Assembly (NCBI RefSeq): GCF_016623615.1
Contig: NZ_JAEHFX010000009.1
Coordinates: forward strand, 62,001 to 126,000
From: Adhaeribacter terrigena
Lineage (GTDB): Bacteria > Bacteroidota > Bacteroidia > Cytophagales > Hymenobacteraceae
Direction of reading: 5' to 3'
DNA: 64,000 nt
The first letter of the stretch is position 1. The number at the start of each line of letters is the position of its first letter. Position numbers and translations under genes: made by a program. Of the stretch, positions 25,041 through 33,649 are shown piece after piece. The notes under the pieces are model-generated. The model had not been told where the DNA came from. It saw nothing but the letters and a program-made list of their open reading frames with translations, and did no database searches.

Positions 25041-25072
25041 AAAGCCCACCTTGCTTGAGCAGGGTGGGCTTT
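25041..25072 (+). terminator. Strong hairpin between the small ribosomal gene and rng
   Basis: AAAGCCCACCTTGC and GCAGGGTGGGCTTT pair around TTGA with one mismatch. The T run is short (TTT), so termination may be partial. Confidence 0.65.
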
Positions 25073-25105
25073 GGTACATTTGTTCATTCCTAAATCCTAA
25101 ACACA

Positions 25106-26716
25106 TTGAGTAACGAATTAATCATCAATTCTACTCAGGATGGAGAACGCATTGCCTTATTGCAGGATAAACGCCTGGTTGAATATCATTACGAAAAGAA
25201 TGATACCAACTACACCGTAGGAGATATTTTCCTGGGTTCTGTAAAAAAAGTAATGCCGGGGCTGAACGCTGCTTTTATCGATATCGGGTACCAGAAAGAT
25301 GCCTTTCTGCACTACCACGACCTGGGCGTACAAATTCGTTCGCTCAATAAATACGTAAAGCAGACGCAAAGCCAGAAAAGTGCAACTGCAAAACTAAACG
25401 GGTTCAAATTCGAGCCGGAAATAGATAAACTCGGCAAAATGGCCGACGTTCTGAAAAAAGGCCAGCAGGTTTTGGTTCAGATCGTAAAAGAACCTATTTC
25501 CACCAAAGGCCCGCGTTTATCCTGTGAGATTTCCCTTGCCGGTCGTTATTTAGTGCTCGTGCCGTTTTCAAACACGGTAAGCGTTTCTAAAAAGATCGTC
25601 AGCAAAGAAGAGCGCCAGCGCCTGAAAAGGTTAATTACGTCTATAAAGCCTGAAAACTTTGGCGTGATCATCCGCACAGTAGCTGAAGGCCGTGATGTGG
25701 CCGAGCTCGACAAAGACCTTCGCAGCATGGTTGCGAACTGGGAAGAAGGTTTTAAAGTTCTCCGGACAGCCAAAGACCGCGATAAAATTATCGGCGAGCT
25801 TGGTCGTTCGTCCTCCATATTGAGAGACATTCTAAACGAAAGTTTTGACAGCATCATCGTCGATAATGCAGAGATGCACGACGAAATTAAGGCGTACCTT
25901 GAGAAAATTGCGCCCGACAAATTAAAGATCCTGAAGCACTATACCGGGAAGGTAAAAACGTTTGAGCATTTCGGGATCGAGAAACAATTGAAGGCCCTGT
26001 TCGGCAAAACGGTAACCATTCCGGGCGGCGGCTATTTAGTGATAGAGCATACCGAAGCCCTGCACGTAATAGACGTGAACAGTGGCAATAAATCGAATTC
26101 GGAAAGCGACCAGGAAGGAACGGCGCTGAACGTAAACACGATGGCGGCGAAAGAAATTGCCCGGCAGCTGCGTTTGCGCGATATCGGCGGCATTATTGTC
26201 TGCGATTTTATTGATATGAAATCGGCTGAGCACCGCAACCGGGTTTTTGAGGTGATGAAAGAAGAAATGAAGTACGACCGTTCGAAGTACACCATTCTTC
26301 CCATTTCAAAATTCGGTTTAATGCAGATCACGCGGCAACGCGTGCGCCCGGAACAGAATATTGCCACCGGCGAAGTTTGCCCGACCTGCCACGGAACCGG
26401 TAAAATTTCGGCCAGTATCCTGGTTACCGACGAGATCGACAACACGATCGATGACTTGCTCACGAACCAGAACCAGCGCGGCATTACGCTTTTTGTGCAT
26501 CCGTTTTTACACGCGTATTACACAAAAGGCTTTATTTCGCGCCAGATGAAGTGGTACACCCGTTACCTGAAATGGGTAAAAGTGATGAAAGACACATCGC
26601 TGGGTTTAACCGACTTTAAAGTGGTAGACGAACGCGGCGAAGAAATTGAACTGCACTCCAGCGCTACCGAAGTAAATTCGATGCAGGATAAGCATGTTCA
26701 CGCTGACGTAGATTAG
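25106..26716 (+). CDS. rng: Ribonuclease E/G
   Basis: A 536-residue endoribonuclease of the RNase G type for rRNA maturation and mRNA decay. An S1 domain spans about residues 37-130, and the catalytic Mg sites are Asp323 (HVIDVNSGN) and Asp367 (IVCDFIDM). The Zn-link Cys425/Cys428 in CPTCHGTG joins dimer halves. It starts with TTG at 25106: the N-terminus SNELIINSTQDG is the conserved family start and no ATG precedes it. The long RNase E degradosome tail is absent. A hairpin before the gene and a terminator after it delimit the transcript. Confidence 0.95.
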   Translation: MSNELIINSTQDGERIALLQDKRLVEYHYEKNDTNYTVGDIFLGSVKKVMPGLNAAFIDIGYQKDAFLHYHDLGVQIRSLNKYVKQTQSQKSATAKLNGFKFEPEIDKLGKMADVLKKGQQVLVQIVKEPISTKGPRLSCEISLAGRYLVLVPFSNTVSVSKKIVSKEERQRLKRLITSIKPENFGVIIRTVAEGRDVAELDKDLRSMVANWEEGFKVLRTAKDRDKIIGELGRSSSILRDILNESFDSIIVDNAEMHDEIKAYLEKIAPDKLKILKHYTGKVKTFEHFGIEKQLKALFGKTVTIPGGGYLVIEHTEALHVIDVNSGNKSNSESDQEGTALNVNTMAAKEIARQLRLRDIGGIIVCDFIDMKSAEHRNRVFEVMKEEMKYDRSKYTILPISKFGLMQITRQRVRPEQNIATGEVCPTCHGTGKISASILVTDEIDNTIDDLLTNQNQRGITLFVHPFLHAYYTKGFISRQMKWYTRYLKWVKVMKDTSLGLTDFKVVDERGEEIELHSSATEVNSMQDKHVHADVD

Positions 26717-26752
26717 AAACCGGTAGCTTATCAGCACTAAAAACGCTTGCGT

Positions 26753-26789
26753 AAACCTCACAGATTTTTAAAACCTGTGAGGTTTTTTT
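26753..26789 (+). terminator. Terminator after rng
   Basis: AACCTCACAG and CTGTGAGGTT pair around a 12-base loop, followed by a long T run. Confidence 0.88.
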
Positions 26790-26805
26790 GCACCTGAAAG
26801 GTTTG

Positions 26806-26834
26806 AAAACGCTAGGGTTTCGGGGCGAAAAAGT
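26806..26834 (+). repeat. Interspersed AACGSTA motif
   Basis: AAAACGCTAGGGTTTC then GGGGCGAAAAAGT, placed between two terminators. Confidence 0.72.
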
Positions 26835-26837
26835 CTG

Positions 26838-26885
26838 AAAAACTAAAAGCCACGGCTCATTGCTGAACCGTGGCTTTTAGTTTTT
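26838..26885. terminator. Bidirectional terminator
   Basis: AAAAACTAAAAGCCACGG and its exact complement around a 12-base loop, with A and T runs at the ends. Serves the minus-strand beta-barrel gene. Confidence 0.88.
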
Positions 26886-26906
26886 CCGGTAAAAAGGCTA
26901 CCGTTT
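26880..26906 (-). repeat. Interspersed AACGSTA motif, partial
   Basis: GTTTTTCCGGTAAAAA then GGCTACCGTTT, sharing its left end with the terminator T run. Confidence 0.5.
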
Positions 26907-26912
26907 AAGCAA

Positions 26913-27611
26913 TTAAAACTTCAGGCCGAGGTCTAAAGCAAAGGTGTTGTTGCGGATCGCGATCTTTTTATCATTGAGGGCTTTTTCGTAATAACGGTCT
27001 ATGTCAATTAAACCGCGGTGATAAGAAAGTCCGCCGAAGACTTTGGTGTTGGTACCTAACTGCCACTCGGCACCTGCACCAATAATGGCATCGGCTTCGA
27101 AGAAATTATAGCGTTTGTTGGCTTTAATTTCATCGTTATTATTGCCATAAAAGTTATCGCCGTTAATCTTTGAAGAAATGCGGAAGTTTAGGGACGTGCC
27201 TAAATTAAAGTAAATACGTGTATCAGTGGCTACTTCATTTGTGTAAAGCTTGATGCCGAGTGGAATGGCGAGGTATTGAATATTCAGCTCATCGGTTGTT
27301 TTTGCCTCGGCAGTTGAGTCGGTAGCCTGGCTGGATACGTACGTTATTTTTCCGCCTTTTACGCTGTATTCCAGACCCGTATTAAAAGCATAGTTCTTTC
27401 CGAAAAAATAATCGAGCACCAGACCAAAGCTGCCACGGAGTTTTGCATTTTCGTTTTCAAATTTAAACCGGGAAGGCGCCTGGAAACGGTTCGTAGCAAT
27501 GGCCGGCGATACTTTCAGGCCAATTTCCAGACCGGTATCCGATTCCATGTCCTGGGCCTGGGAAAAGAAAGCAGCAAAAACAAAGGAAGCCAACAGCGTG
27601 AGCTTTTTCAT
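26913..27611 (-). CDS. Outer-membrane beta-barrel (PorT-like) protein
   Basis: A 232-residue protein with signal peptide MKKLTLLASFVFAAFFSQA. The mature part has the alternating strands and aromatic girdle of small barrels: FGLVLDYFFGKNYAFNTGLEY, IQYLAIPLGIKLYT, ARIYFNLGTSLNF-type segments, ending FALDLGLKF with terminal Phe. This matches the PorT/OmpA-like beta-barrel family of Bacteroidota. Specific cargo or partner unknown. It is divergent from gldB across 74 bp, so the two share a promoter region. Confidence 0.85.
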   Translation of the reverse strand: MKKLTLLASFVFAAFFSQAQDMESDTGLEIGLKVSPAIATNRFQAPSRFKFENENAKLRGSFGLVLDYFFGKNYAFNTGLEYSVKGGKITYVSSQATDSTAEAKTTDELNIQYLAIPLGIKLYTNEVATDTRIYFNLGTSLNFRISSKINGDNFYGNNNDEIKANKRYNFFEADAIIGAGAEWQLGTNTKVFGGLSYHRGLIDIDRYYEKALNDKKIAIRNNTFALDLGLKF

Positions 27612-27685
27612 AGTAGATATTTAATAAGGATTAATAAGTTAGTCTTCGTAAATTCGTTTCTAATTTGCGCTAAAGATAGAAAATA

Positions 27686-28684
27686 ATGCGAATTCCTGTT
27701 AGATTATTGTTGTGCTGTACGCTATTGGCGTTTTTTGGATGTCAGAAAAACAAATGCGAAATACCTTCCGAAATTGCTGATATAGAGGTTGATTTTAAGG
27801 CGCAACGCCTGGAAAAGGAATTGTTCAGTGTAAAATCAAAAGAAGAGGTTTCGGCATTTCTGAATAAACACCCGCTCTTTGCCGACCGTTTTCTGCAACG
27901 CAAACGTTACCAGACTGAAGAGGAACTGGTAAACAACTTGTATGGCATGGCTACCGAGCCCAACCTGAAACAACTGGCCGCCGAAGCCGACGAGCGTTTT
28001 AAAGATATGGATGGGTTGGAAACAGATCTGGAAACGGCTTTTAAGCACCTGAAACATTATTACCCGGAAACCAAAATTCCCCAACTGGCTACGTTTGTAA
28101 CCGGCATGGGCCAGGACCTTTATTTAGACGATAGTCTGGTAGTTTGGGGCCTCGATTTTTTCATCGGTCCGAAAGCAAAATACCGTCCCCCGTTCCCGAA
28201 ATACATTCTTTACCGTTACGATAAGCCTTATGTAGTGCCTACTACCCTTCTGCTGCTTTCTGATAAATACAACAAGACCGATCCGGATAACAGTACCATG
28301 CTCGGGGAAATGATCGCCAACGGCAAGTCGTTGTATTTTACCCAAAAAATGCTGCCCTGCACGCCCGATTCGCTCATTATTGGCTACACCAACCAGCAAA
28401 TTGCCGATGTGTATTACAACCAGGAACGCATCTGGGGCCACTTTGTAGAAAAAGGTTTATTGTTTGAAACAGACCAGTTCAAGATAAAGAAATACGTAGG
28501 CGAACGCCCGAATGTGCCGGAAATAGGGAAGCAATGCCCGGGCCGGATCGGGGCTTGGGTAGGCTGGCAGATCGTGCGCAAGTACATGGAAGAGCATCCG
28601 GAGGTAACGCTCCAGCAACTCATGGAAGAAACCAACGCGCAAAAGATCCTGACGCAGTCGAAGTATAAACCGAAGAAAAGGTAA
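27686..28684 (+). CDS. gldB: Gliding motility lipoprotein GldB
   Basis: A 332-residue lipoprotein with signal MRIPVRLLLCCTLLAFFGC and lipid-attachment Cys19. The conserved family core is visible: IPQLATFVTGMGQDLYLDDSLVVWGLDFFIG in the middle and GRIGAWVGWQIVRKYM near the C-terminus, both hallmarks of GldB (zincin-like DUF2268 relatives). GldB is needed for gliding and T9SS function in Flavobacterium. It stands alone here, about 7 kb from gldD/gldE. The start ATG opens the lipoprotein signal. Confidence 0.92.
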   Translation: MRIPVRLLLCCTLLAFFGCQKNKCEIPSEIADIEVDFKAQRLEKELFSVKSKEEVSAFLNKHPLFADRFLQRKRYQTEEELVNNLYGMATEPNLKQLAAEADERFKDMDGLETDLETAFKHLKHYYPETKIPQLATFVTGMGQDLYLDDSLVVWGLDFFIGPKAKYRPPFPKYILYRYDKPYVVPTTLLLLSDKYNKTDPDNSTMLGEMIANGKSLYFTQKMLPCTPDSLIIGYTNQQIADVYYNQERIWGHFVEKGLLFETDQFKIKKYVGERPNVPEIGKQCPGRIGAWVGWQIVRKYMEEHPEVTLQQLMEETNAQKILTQSKYKPKKR

Positions 28685-28739
28685 AAGCGTTGGTTGATTC
28701 TTCGTAGTTTTTCAGCAACGAAGGGTACTTTTTTTGTTT

Positions 28740-28770
28740 CGTCATTCTGAGCATAAGCGAAGAATCTCGT
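28740..28770. repeat. REP-like GTCATTCTGAGC sequence
   Basis: GTCATTCTGAGC then GCGAAGAATCTCG, a member of the GTCATYCYGA...RRATCTC family of short palindromic repeats. Confidence 0.55.
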
Positions 28771-28867
28771 TGGCGGGCAGTAGTTTTTAAACTACGAAGG
28801 ATGCTGTTTTTTCGTCATCCCGACGATAGGAGGGATTTCATACGGTTAGTAGTGAAGTTTGCTATTG

Positions 28868-28896
28868 ACTTTTGAAACTCAAAATGATACCGTTTT
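28868..28896 (-). repeat. Interspersed AACGSTA motif inside element C1
   Basis: ACTTTTGAAACTC then AAAATGATACCGTTTT. Confidence 0.65.
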
Positions 28897-28930
28897 TCCC
28901 GCAGTTGTTGGTGTTTTCATCAACAACTAT

Positions 28931-28959
28931 ACTTTTTTACCTCTAAAGGATACCGTTTT
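28931..28959 (-). repeat. Interspersed AACGSTA motif inside element C1
   Basis: ACTTTTTTACCTCT then AAAGGATACCGTTTT, 63 bp after the previous copy. Confidence 0.65.
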
Positions 28960-29348
28960 CATCTTTATCTCATTGATCAATTGCCTCAGTAGTTCTTCTC
29001 TTACTTTAGTGTTCTTTTTGTCCCCGAAATGCTTCGGGATGTTCCACTTGATACAAACAGAACCAACGAAAATCAAGCGGCACGTCCCGAAGCATTTCGG
29101 GAGCAAGCGCAAACTTCCCGCAAGCCTGCGGGACAGGCGCTGACCGCTCAAACAGTGCGCTTGACAAAAGCGCACCCTGATAACTTTCTGCATTTCATAG
29201 CAAAATGAACAGTGCCTAAATAGTAGACTTCAGTGGCTGTGTAAACGGTCAAATCTTTCGCTGGTAGCGAAGATTTGACTTGTAGTTCTTCGTCTTTTCG
29301 TTGATCGTACTCCGCTTCGCGTTCGAAGCATTTTGTTTTGTATAAAAG

Positions 29349-30533
29349 TTACTGATTGACTTTGATTGAATTGTTTTCAAACATTGCTACGAATTTCCGG
29401 CTGAGTTTTTCGCGTGAAAATTCCCGTTCCGCCAGTTCGCGGGCATTACGCTGGCAGGTTTTTAAAAGTGTGGGGTCGGTTAAATATGGCAGCAATTTCT
29501 GCACAAAAGCTGTTGGTTGATTCGGGTCGGCGTAAAAACCGCAGTTATTTTTCTCCACCAGATCCTGCAACCAGCCTTTGGTGTTTACCAGGCAAAGTTT
29601 TCCGGCGGCCAGGCTGTCGAAGAATTTGTTCGGGCTGTTGGTTTCCAGCACCGGAAATTTAGCGAAAGAAGTGTAGGTTGCTGCCGAGCGGTTCAGCAAT
29701 TCCTGTACCTGATGGCGGTTGAAATGTCCGGTAAAGGTTACGTTGTGCAGGTTTAGTTTTTGTGCTTTTTGTTTCAGATGTCTGCTTTCGGCACCGCTGC
29801 CGGCAATCAGGAATTTTACCTGGTGCAGGTTCATTTCCTGGCATAATTTAGCAATATCGAGCAGGAAATCTACCCGGTTGGCCCGGCCCAACGTACCCAG
29901 GTAACTGATCACGAAAGGCGTTGAGGCAGAAACCTTTTCAGTAAAAACCGGCTGGTAAAACCGGCAATCAGCAATGTTGGGAATTAGAAAAACCGGTACC
30001 GGAAGTTTGTATTTTTTTACGCCCGCAACCATTCCTGGCGAAAGCGCCACGATTTTAGTTGCATTCCGGTAAAGCAGTTTTTCGAACCAGAACAATACCG
30101 TTTTTAACAATTCATTCCGGATAAAACCCAGTTGCACCGGCGCTTCCGGCCAGAGATCACGCACTTCAAAAAAATAAGGCGTGCCCCGGAATTTCTTCAG
30201 CAATAAAGCCGGAATGCCGATGGTAAGCGGGGTGGAGGTGGCAAAGCAAACATCAACGTTTTTTAGTTTAAAAGCCAGCCGCGTGCTTTGCCAGCTGAAT
30301 TTCAAGAATGCTTTAATGCGTGCCGGAAAGCCATAGCGGTTATCGTACGCCACCGGAAGGTAATGCACTTTAACGCCCGCAATAATTTCGGTTTTGTAGG
30401 TTTTGCCGTTGTAGGCCGTTACCAGTTCTACCTCGTGGCCGGCTTTGGCCAGGGCCGTGCTGAGGTAATACGAACGCAAGGCGCCGCCTTCCGAGGGTTT
30501 CCGGAAATACTGGTGCAGGTACAGAATTCTCAT
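29349..30533 (-). CDS. Glycosyltransferase family 4 (WbuB-like)
   Basis: A 394-residue GT-B glycosyltransferase. The start is placed at the ATG at 30531-30533 because it overlaps the asnB stop in ATGA and opens the family N-terminus MRILYLHQYFRKPSEGGALR; an upstream start would intrude 48 bases into asnB. The N-domain contains the EVRDLWPEAPVQLG acceptor-side motif seen in WbuB/WcaI-like enzymes. The C-domain has SYLGTLGRANRVDFLL and ETNSPNKFFDSLAAGK, the nucleotide-sugar binding region. It probably adds a sugar to a polysaccharide repeat unit at the inner membrane. Tight coupling with asnB points to a small exopolysaccharide or O-antigen unit. Confidence 0.88.
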   Translation of the reverse strand: MRILYLHQYFRKPSEGGALRSYYLSTALAKAGHEVELVTAYNGKTYKTEIIAGVKVHYLPVAYDNRYGFPARIKAFLKFSWQSTRLAFKLKNVDVCFATSTPLTIGIPALLLKKFRGTPYFFEVRDLWPEAPVQLGFIRNELLKTVLFWFEKLLYRNATKIVALSPGMVAGVKKYKLPVPVFLIPNIADCRFYQPVFTEKVSASTPFVISYLGTLGRANRVDFLLDIAKLCQEMNLHQVKFLIAGSGAESRHLKQKAQKLNLHNVTFTGHFNRHQVQELLNRSAATYTSFAKFPVLETNSPNKFFDSLAAGKLCLVNTKGWLQDLVEKNNCGFYADPNQPTAFVQKLLPYLTDPTLLKTCQRNARELAEREFSREKLSRKFVAMFENNSIKVNQ

Positions 30534-32410
30534 GCGCCGAAATGTTTTTCGAGCCAGAAAGCCAATGTGATCAAAGCCCAAAGCTCTACGCTGAAATCGT
30601 GTTTGCCCCGTTGATTTTTATAACGCAATTGTTGCACGGCATCGAAATCGAGGTACAGAAAAATCTGGCTTTTACGGTTTTGCAGCGGTTCAAGCAGCCA
30701 CTGGTTATTCGGTTTGCGCAGCCAAAGCCCCAGCGGCATCCCAAAACCTTCTTTTGGCCGGCTATTAAACATGTCGCCTTCCTGTTGCCGAAGCAAGGCT
30801 TTCAGGATCCATTTCTGACCGTGCTGAAAAAGCAGATCGGGGCGCAGGCTGCTGGTAAACGCATGCAGATCGTTATCCAGGTAAGGCAAACGCACTTCCA
30901 GGCTGTTGTGCATGGAAGTCTGGTCAGTTAAAGCCAATATGTCGGAAATTAAATATTCGTGCTGATCCAGCGTAAGCGCCCAGTTAAGCCAGTCGTTTTT
31001 GTGCTTGAAATCGGTAGGGTTTTCGGCCGGAAAAGTCTTATTCCGGTTTTTCAGGCAGTATCTCAATTCGGCATCCATGGCGGTAAAAAGCCGGAACGTT
31101 TTACCGGGATCGTGCTTTAATTTAACCGCCATTTTTTTCAACAACCGGAATTGTTTGCGCCACGGATGTGCCATTCCGGTGGGCAAAGTAGGTGCGATCA
31201 TCCGCAGAAAAGGCTTAGCCAGCAACAGCAAAGAGCGGTTTTGCAGGTACGAATAAAATGCCCGGTGCCGGTTGTAGCCGCCAAAAAGCTCGTCGGCACC
31301 CGCTCCAGACAATGCCACTTTTACCTGCGTACGCGCTTTTTTTGCCAGGAAATCGGTAAGCAAAGTAGCCCCGTCGGCAATGGGTTGGTCCAGGCAGTCG
31401 ATAAGCGGCAGAAATCCCTGGAAAATTGAATCGTCGATCTCAAAAACGGTGTGACGTGCGCCGTATTGCTGGGCAGCCTGGCGGGCAAAATGAAAATCGT
31501 CGGAACCAAAAGAACGTTCTGAAGCTTGATTAGCTACCGAAAAAGCCGGAAAATTAGCGTGACCAGCCTGCGCCAGCAAGGCTAAAAGCAAGGTAGAATC
31601 GATGCCGCCACTCAGAAATAAACCCAGGGGAACATCGCTTTGTAATTGCCGCGAAAGCGAACCTTGTAACAGTTCTTCGGTGCGCGCTACAATTTTTGCG
31701 GGTTCCAAAGTGGTAGCTTTTTCCGGCGGAAAAGTGCTTAGGTAAGATCTTGTTTCGAACCCGTTTTCGGAGTAGATTCCGTATTTGCCTTCTTCCAGCT
31801 CCTGAATATGCCGGAAAAAAGTTTCGGGTTTGCGGGCGTGTTTATAGGTTAAATAATGCGCTAACTGGCTTTCGTTCAGTTCTTTTTTAATCAAACCTGA
31901 AGCCTGAATGCCTTTTATTTCTGACGAAAGCAAGAAAAAATCTTCGGTCTGGGCGTAGTAAAGAGGTTTCTGGCCGAAACGGTCGCGGGCAATGAGCAGC
32001 TCGTTGGTGTGCAGATCAAAGAAAGCCAGCGCAAACATGCCGTTCAGTTTTTCCACACCGGCGGCGCCCTGCTGAATAAGCAGCTTTAAAACCACTTCCG
32101 TATCCGATTCGGTACGAAAGGTATAACCGGCCGTTTTCAGGTCGCGGCGAAGGTCGCGGTAATTGTAAATTTCGCCGTTGTAAAGCAGCAGGTAACGTTC
32201 GTTAACCGAAAAAAGAGGCTGGTTGGCGGCGTCGGAACAGTCTATTATTTTAAGGCGGTTGTGCCCGAAGAAGTAGGTTTTTCCGTGGGACCGGTGTACG
32301 TAAAGCCCGGTATTATCCGGCCCGCGGTGCTGGGTAGCGCGGTTCATCCGCAAGATCAGCTCCGGCGATAAATTGCTTTTTTTATCAAGAATTACGTTCA
32401 GTCCGCACAT
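30530..32410 (-). CDS. asnB: Asparagine synthase (glutamine-hydrolysing)
   Basis: A 626-residue two-domain amidotransferase. Cys2 directly after the initiator Met is the class II glutaminase nucleophile (MCGLNV), followed by RGPD (30-32) and YNGEIYNY (77-84). The synthetase domain carries the PP-loop SGGIDS (267-272) and the later GAGADELFGGYNRH and DQTSMHNSLEVRLPYLD segments. It could make asparagine, or amidate a sugar acid or surface glycan, as many AsnB copies do in polysaccharide loci. Its 4 bp overlap with a glycosyltransferase gene favours the latter (inference). Confidence 0.92.
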   Translation of the reverse strand: MCGLNVILDKKSNLSPELILRMNRATQHRGPDNTGLYVHRSHGKTYFFGHNRLKIIDCSDAANQPLFSVNERYLLLYNGEIYNYRDLRRDLKTAGYTFRTESDTEVVLKLLIQQGAAGVEKLNGMFALAFFDLHTNELLIARDRFGQKPLYYAQTEDFFLLSSEIKGIQASGLIKKELNESQLAHYLTYKHARKPETFFRHIQELEEGKYGIYSENGFETRSYLSTFPPEKATTLEPAKIVARTEELLQGSLSRQLQSDVPLGLFLSGGIDSTLLLALLAQAGHANFPAFSVANQASERSFGSDDFHFARQAAQQYGARHTVFEIDDSIFQGFLPLIDCLDQPIADGATLLTDFLAKKARTQVKVALSGAGADELFGGYNRHRAFYSYLQNRSLLLLAKPFLRMIAPTLPTGMAHPWRKQFRLLKKMAVKLKHDPGKTFRLFTAMDAELRYCLKNRNKTFPAENPTDFKHKNDWLNWALTLDQHEYLISDILALTDQTSMHNSLEVRLPYLDNDLHAFTSSLRPDLLFQHGQKWILKALLRQQEGDMFNSRPKEGFGMPLGLWLRKPNNQWLLEPLQNRKSQIFLYLDFDAVQQLRYKNQRGKHDFSVELWALITLAFWLEKHFGA

Positions 32411-32429
32411 GCTGGAAGTTTCGGGCTAC

Positions 32430-32458
32430 AAAAACGGTATCAAAAACGCGATAAAAAC
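32430..32458 (+). repeat. Interspersed AACGSTA motif, weak copy upstream of asnB
   Basis: AAAAACGGTATCAAAAAC then GCGATAAAAAC, in the asnB-nth gap. Confidence 0.4.
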
Positions 32459-32473
32459 CCAGACCACCAAACG

Positions 32474-33148
32474 CTACAACCGGTTTTCCGGATCGTCGGG
32501 GATATTCGGCCAGTTTTTCTGGTAAAAAGCGCAGAAATGGGTAAGCGGGCAAATTTCACACTTCGGCCGGCGCGCCACGCAAATGTAACGCCCGTGCAAA
32601 ATCAGCCAATGGTGCGCCTTCGGAACCAGCTCGAGCGGAATATGTTTCATTAGTTCATTTTCCACTTCCAGCGGCGTTTTAGCTTCTTTCGCAACCAGCC
32701 CCAACCGTTTGGAAACCCGGAAAACGTGCGTATCTACTGCCATGGCCGGCAGATTATAAATAACCGAAGCAATAACGTTGGCGGTTTTTCTGCCAACGCC
32801 CGGCAGTTTCTGTAAATCGTCTATGCTGCTGGGTACTTCGGAATTAAAATCGGAAACCAGCTTTTTGCCCAAACCCGAAAGGTGTTTGGCTTTGTTGTTG
32901 GGGTACGAAATGCTTTTAATGTAGGGGAAAATCTCATCCGATGAAGCGGCCGCTAAATGTTCCGGTGTCGGGAATTGCCTTAAAAGCTCCGGCGTAACCA
33001 TATTCACGCGCTTATCGGTGCATTGCGCGCTGAGCACCACGGCCACTAAAAGTTCGTAGGCGTTGGTGTAGTGCAGCTCGGTTTCGGCTTCCGGAAAGTT
33101 GGTGGTAAAATACTGGATTAAGTGCTTGTAGCGTTCGGTTTTGCGCAT
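32474..33148 (-). CDS. nth: Endonuclease III
   Basis: A 224-residue DNA glycosylase/AP lyase for oxidised pyrimidines. It has the helix-hairpin-helix LQKLPGVGRKTANVIA with catalytic Lys121, the general-base Asp139 (VDTHVFRVSKRLG), and the C-terminal [4Fe-4S] cluster with Cys190, 197, 200 and 206 (C-x6-C-x2-C-x5-C). Every catalytic residue is present and the length is normal. Upstream, a small plus-strand gene is divergent. Confidence 0.96.
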   Translation of the reverse strand: MRKTERYKHLIQYFTTNFPEAETELHYTNAYELLVAVVLSAQCTDKRVNMVTPELLRQFPTPEHLAAASSDEIFPYIKSISYPNNKAKHLSGLGKKLVSDFNSEVPSSIDDLQKLPGVGRKTANVIASVIYNLPAMAVDTHVFRVSKRLGLVAKEAKTPLEVENELMKHIPLELVPKAHHWLILHGRYICVARRPKCEICPLTHFCAFYQKNWPNIPDDPENRL

Positions 33149-33263
33149 AATGTTTGTTCCCAGCCCAAAATTACGGCAATACCCGCAGAAAGGCTAATGC
33201 CCGGATTAAAAAGGTTTTTGCTAAATAATTGCGCCTTTCTTCGGGATTTGAGGCTTTGTTGCG

Positions 33264-33271
33264 TAACTTTG
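33264..33271 (+). promoter_or_regulatory. -7 promoter element
   Basis: TAACTTTG (TAnnTTTG), 46 bp before the ATG of the 58-residue protein gene. Confidence 0.55.
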
Positions 33272-33316
33272 CGGGCTAAAATCAGGCCCAGGGAAACTGA
33301 CTATTTTACCTATAAC

Positions 33317-33493
33317 ATGGACGCTTCAGAAAGAAAAAAATTGGAAGAACAAATTAAAACCGATCAGTATTTTATTGAGAAAATGCTTAGCAAAGGCGAA
33401 AAATTCTGCAGTTACCCGCTCATAATAGATGCCATGCGCGATGCCGAAGACCGCATAAAAGCTAATAAAGCCGCCCTGGAAACACAGGAATAA
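33317..33493 (+). CDS. Small conserved-looking protein, 58 residues
   Basis: Reads MDASERKKLEEQIKTDQYF and continues as a charged, mostly helical protein with one Cys (KFCSYPLIIDAMRDAEDRI). The ATG at 33317 is chosen over a much longer upstream frame because a promoter element lies at 33264-33271, downstream of the alternative start, and because the added segment overlaps nth with low-quality sequence. No domain recognised. An interspersed motif follows the stop by 12 bp. Confidence 0.6.
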   Translation: MDASERKKLEEQIKTDQYFIEKMLSKGEKFCSYPLIIDAMRDAEDRIKANKAALETQE

Positions 33494-33505
33494 GCTTAAA
33501 AAAAC

Positions 33506-33536
33506 AGTTTTTAGCCTTAAAAGTATACCGTTTTTC
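33506..33536 (-). repeat. Interspersed AACGSTA motif
   Basis: AGTTTTTAGCCTTAAAAG then TATACCGTTTTTC, just after the small gene. Confidence 0.7.
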
Positions 33537-33649
33537 CGCCTTTGCTTTGGTTGCCTGTAGCAGCCAGGGCAGAGGCGTTTTGGTTTCCGGCCGTTTCCAC
33601 AGGTGCTTGCTTTCTGGAACCAACAGCTAAAAAAAATGCAGTCCCGGGG

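Larger units (their letters stand above)
28814..29329. repeat. Composite interspersed element type C, copy 1
   Basis: Homologous over its length to 60268-60709. In order it holds GTCATCCCGACGATAGGAGG, two reverse interspersed motifs (28868-28896 and 28931-28959) with a GTTGTTG hairpin between them, an AGAACC/AATCAAG block, a long-range stem (29104-29111 with 29156-29163), the shared phrase CTGACCGCTCAAACAG, and a 15 bp hairpin at 29248-29279. It ends in TTGATCGTACTCCGC...GTTCGAAG. Copy 1 carries three extra small palindromes: CCCGAAATGCTTCGGG, its inverted twin CCCGAAGCATTTCGGG, and CCCGCAAGCCTGCGGG. The element fills the 664 bp gap after gldB; no gene was found in it. Confidence 0.8.

Noticed and set aside
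28859-29193. Open frames in the gap after gldB
   Set aside because: They run through repeat element C1 on both strands and have no counterpart in the homologous element C2.
30534-30581. Longer glycosyltransferase start
   Set aside because: It would overlap asnB by 52 bases; the ATGA overlap at 30530-30533 fits coupled translation.
33122-33316. N-terminal extension of the 58-residue protein
   Set aside because: It would cover the promoter element at 33264 and overlap nth; the internal ATG is better supported.
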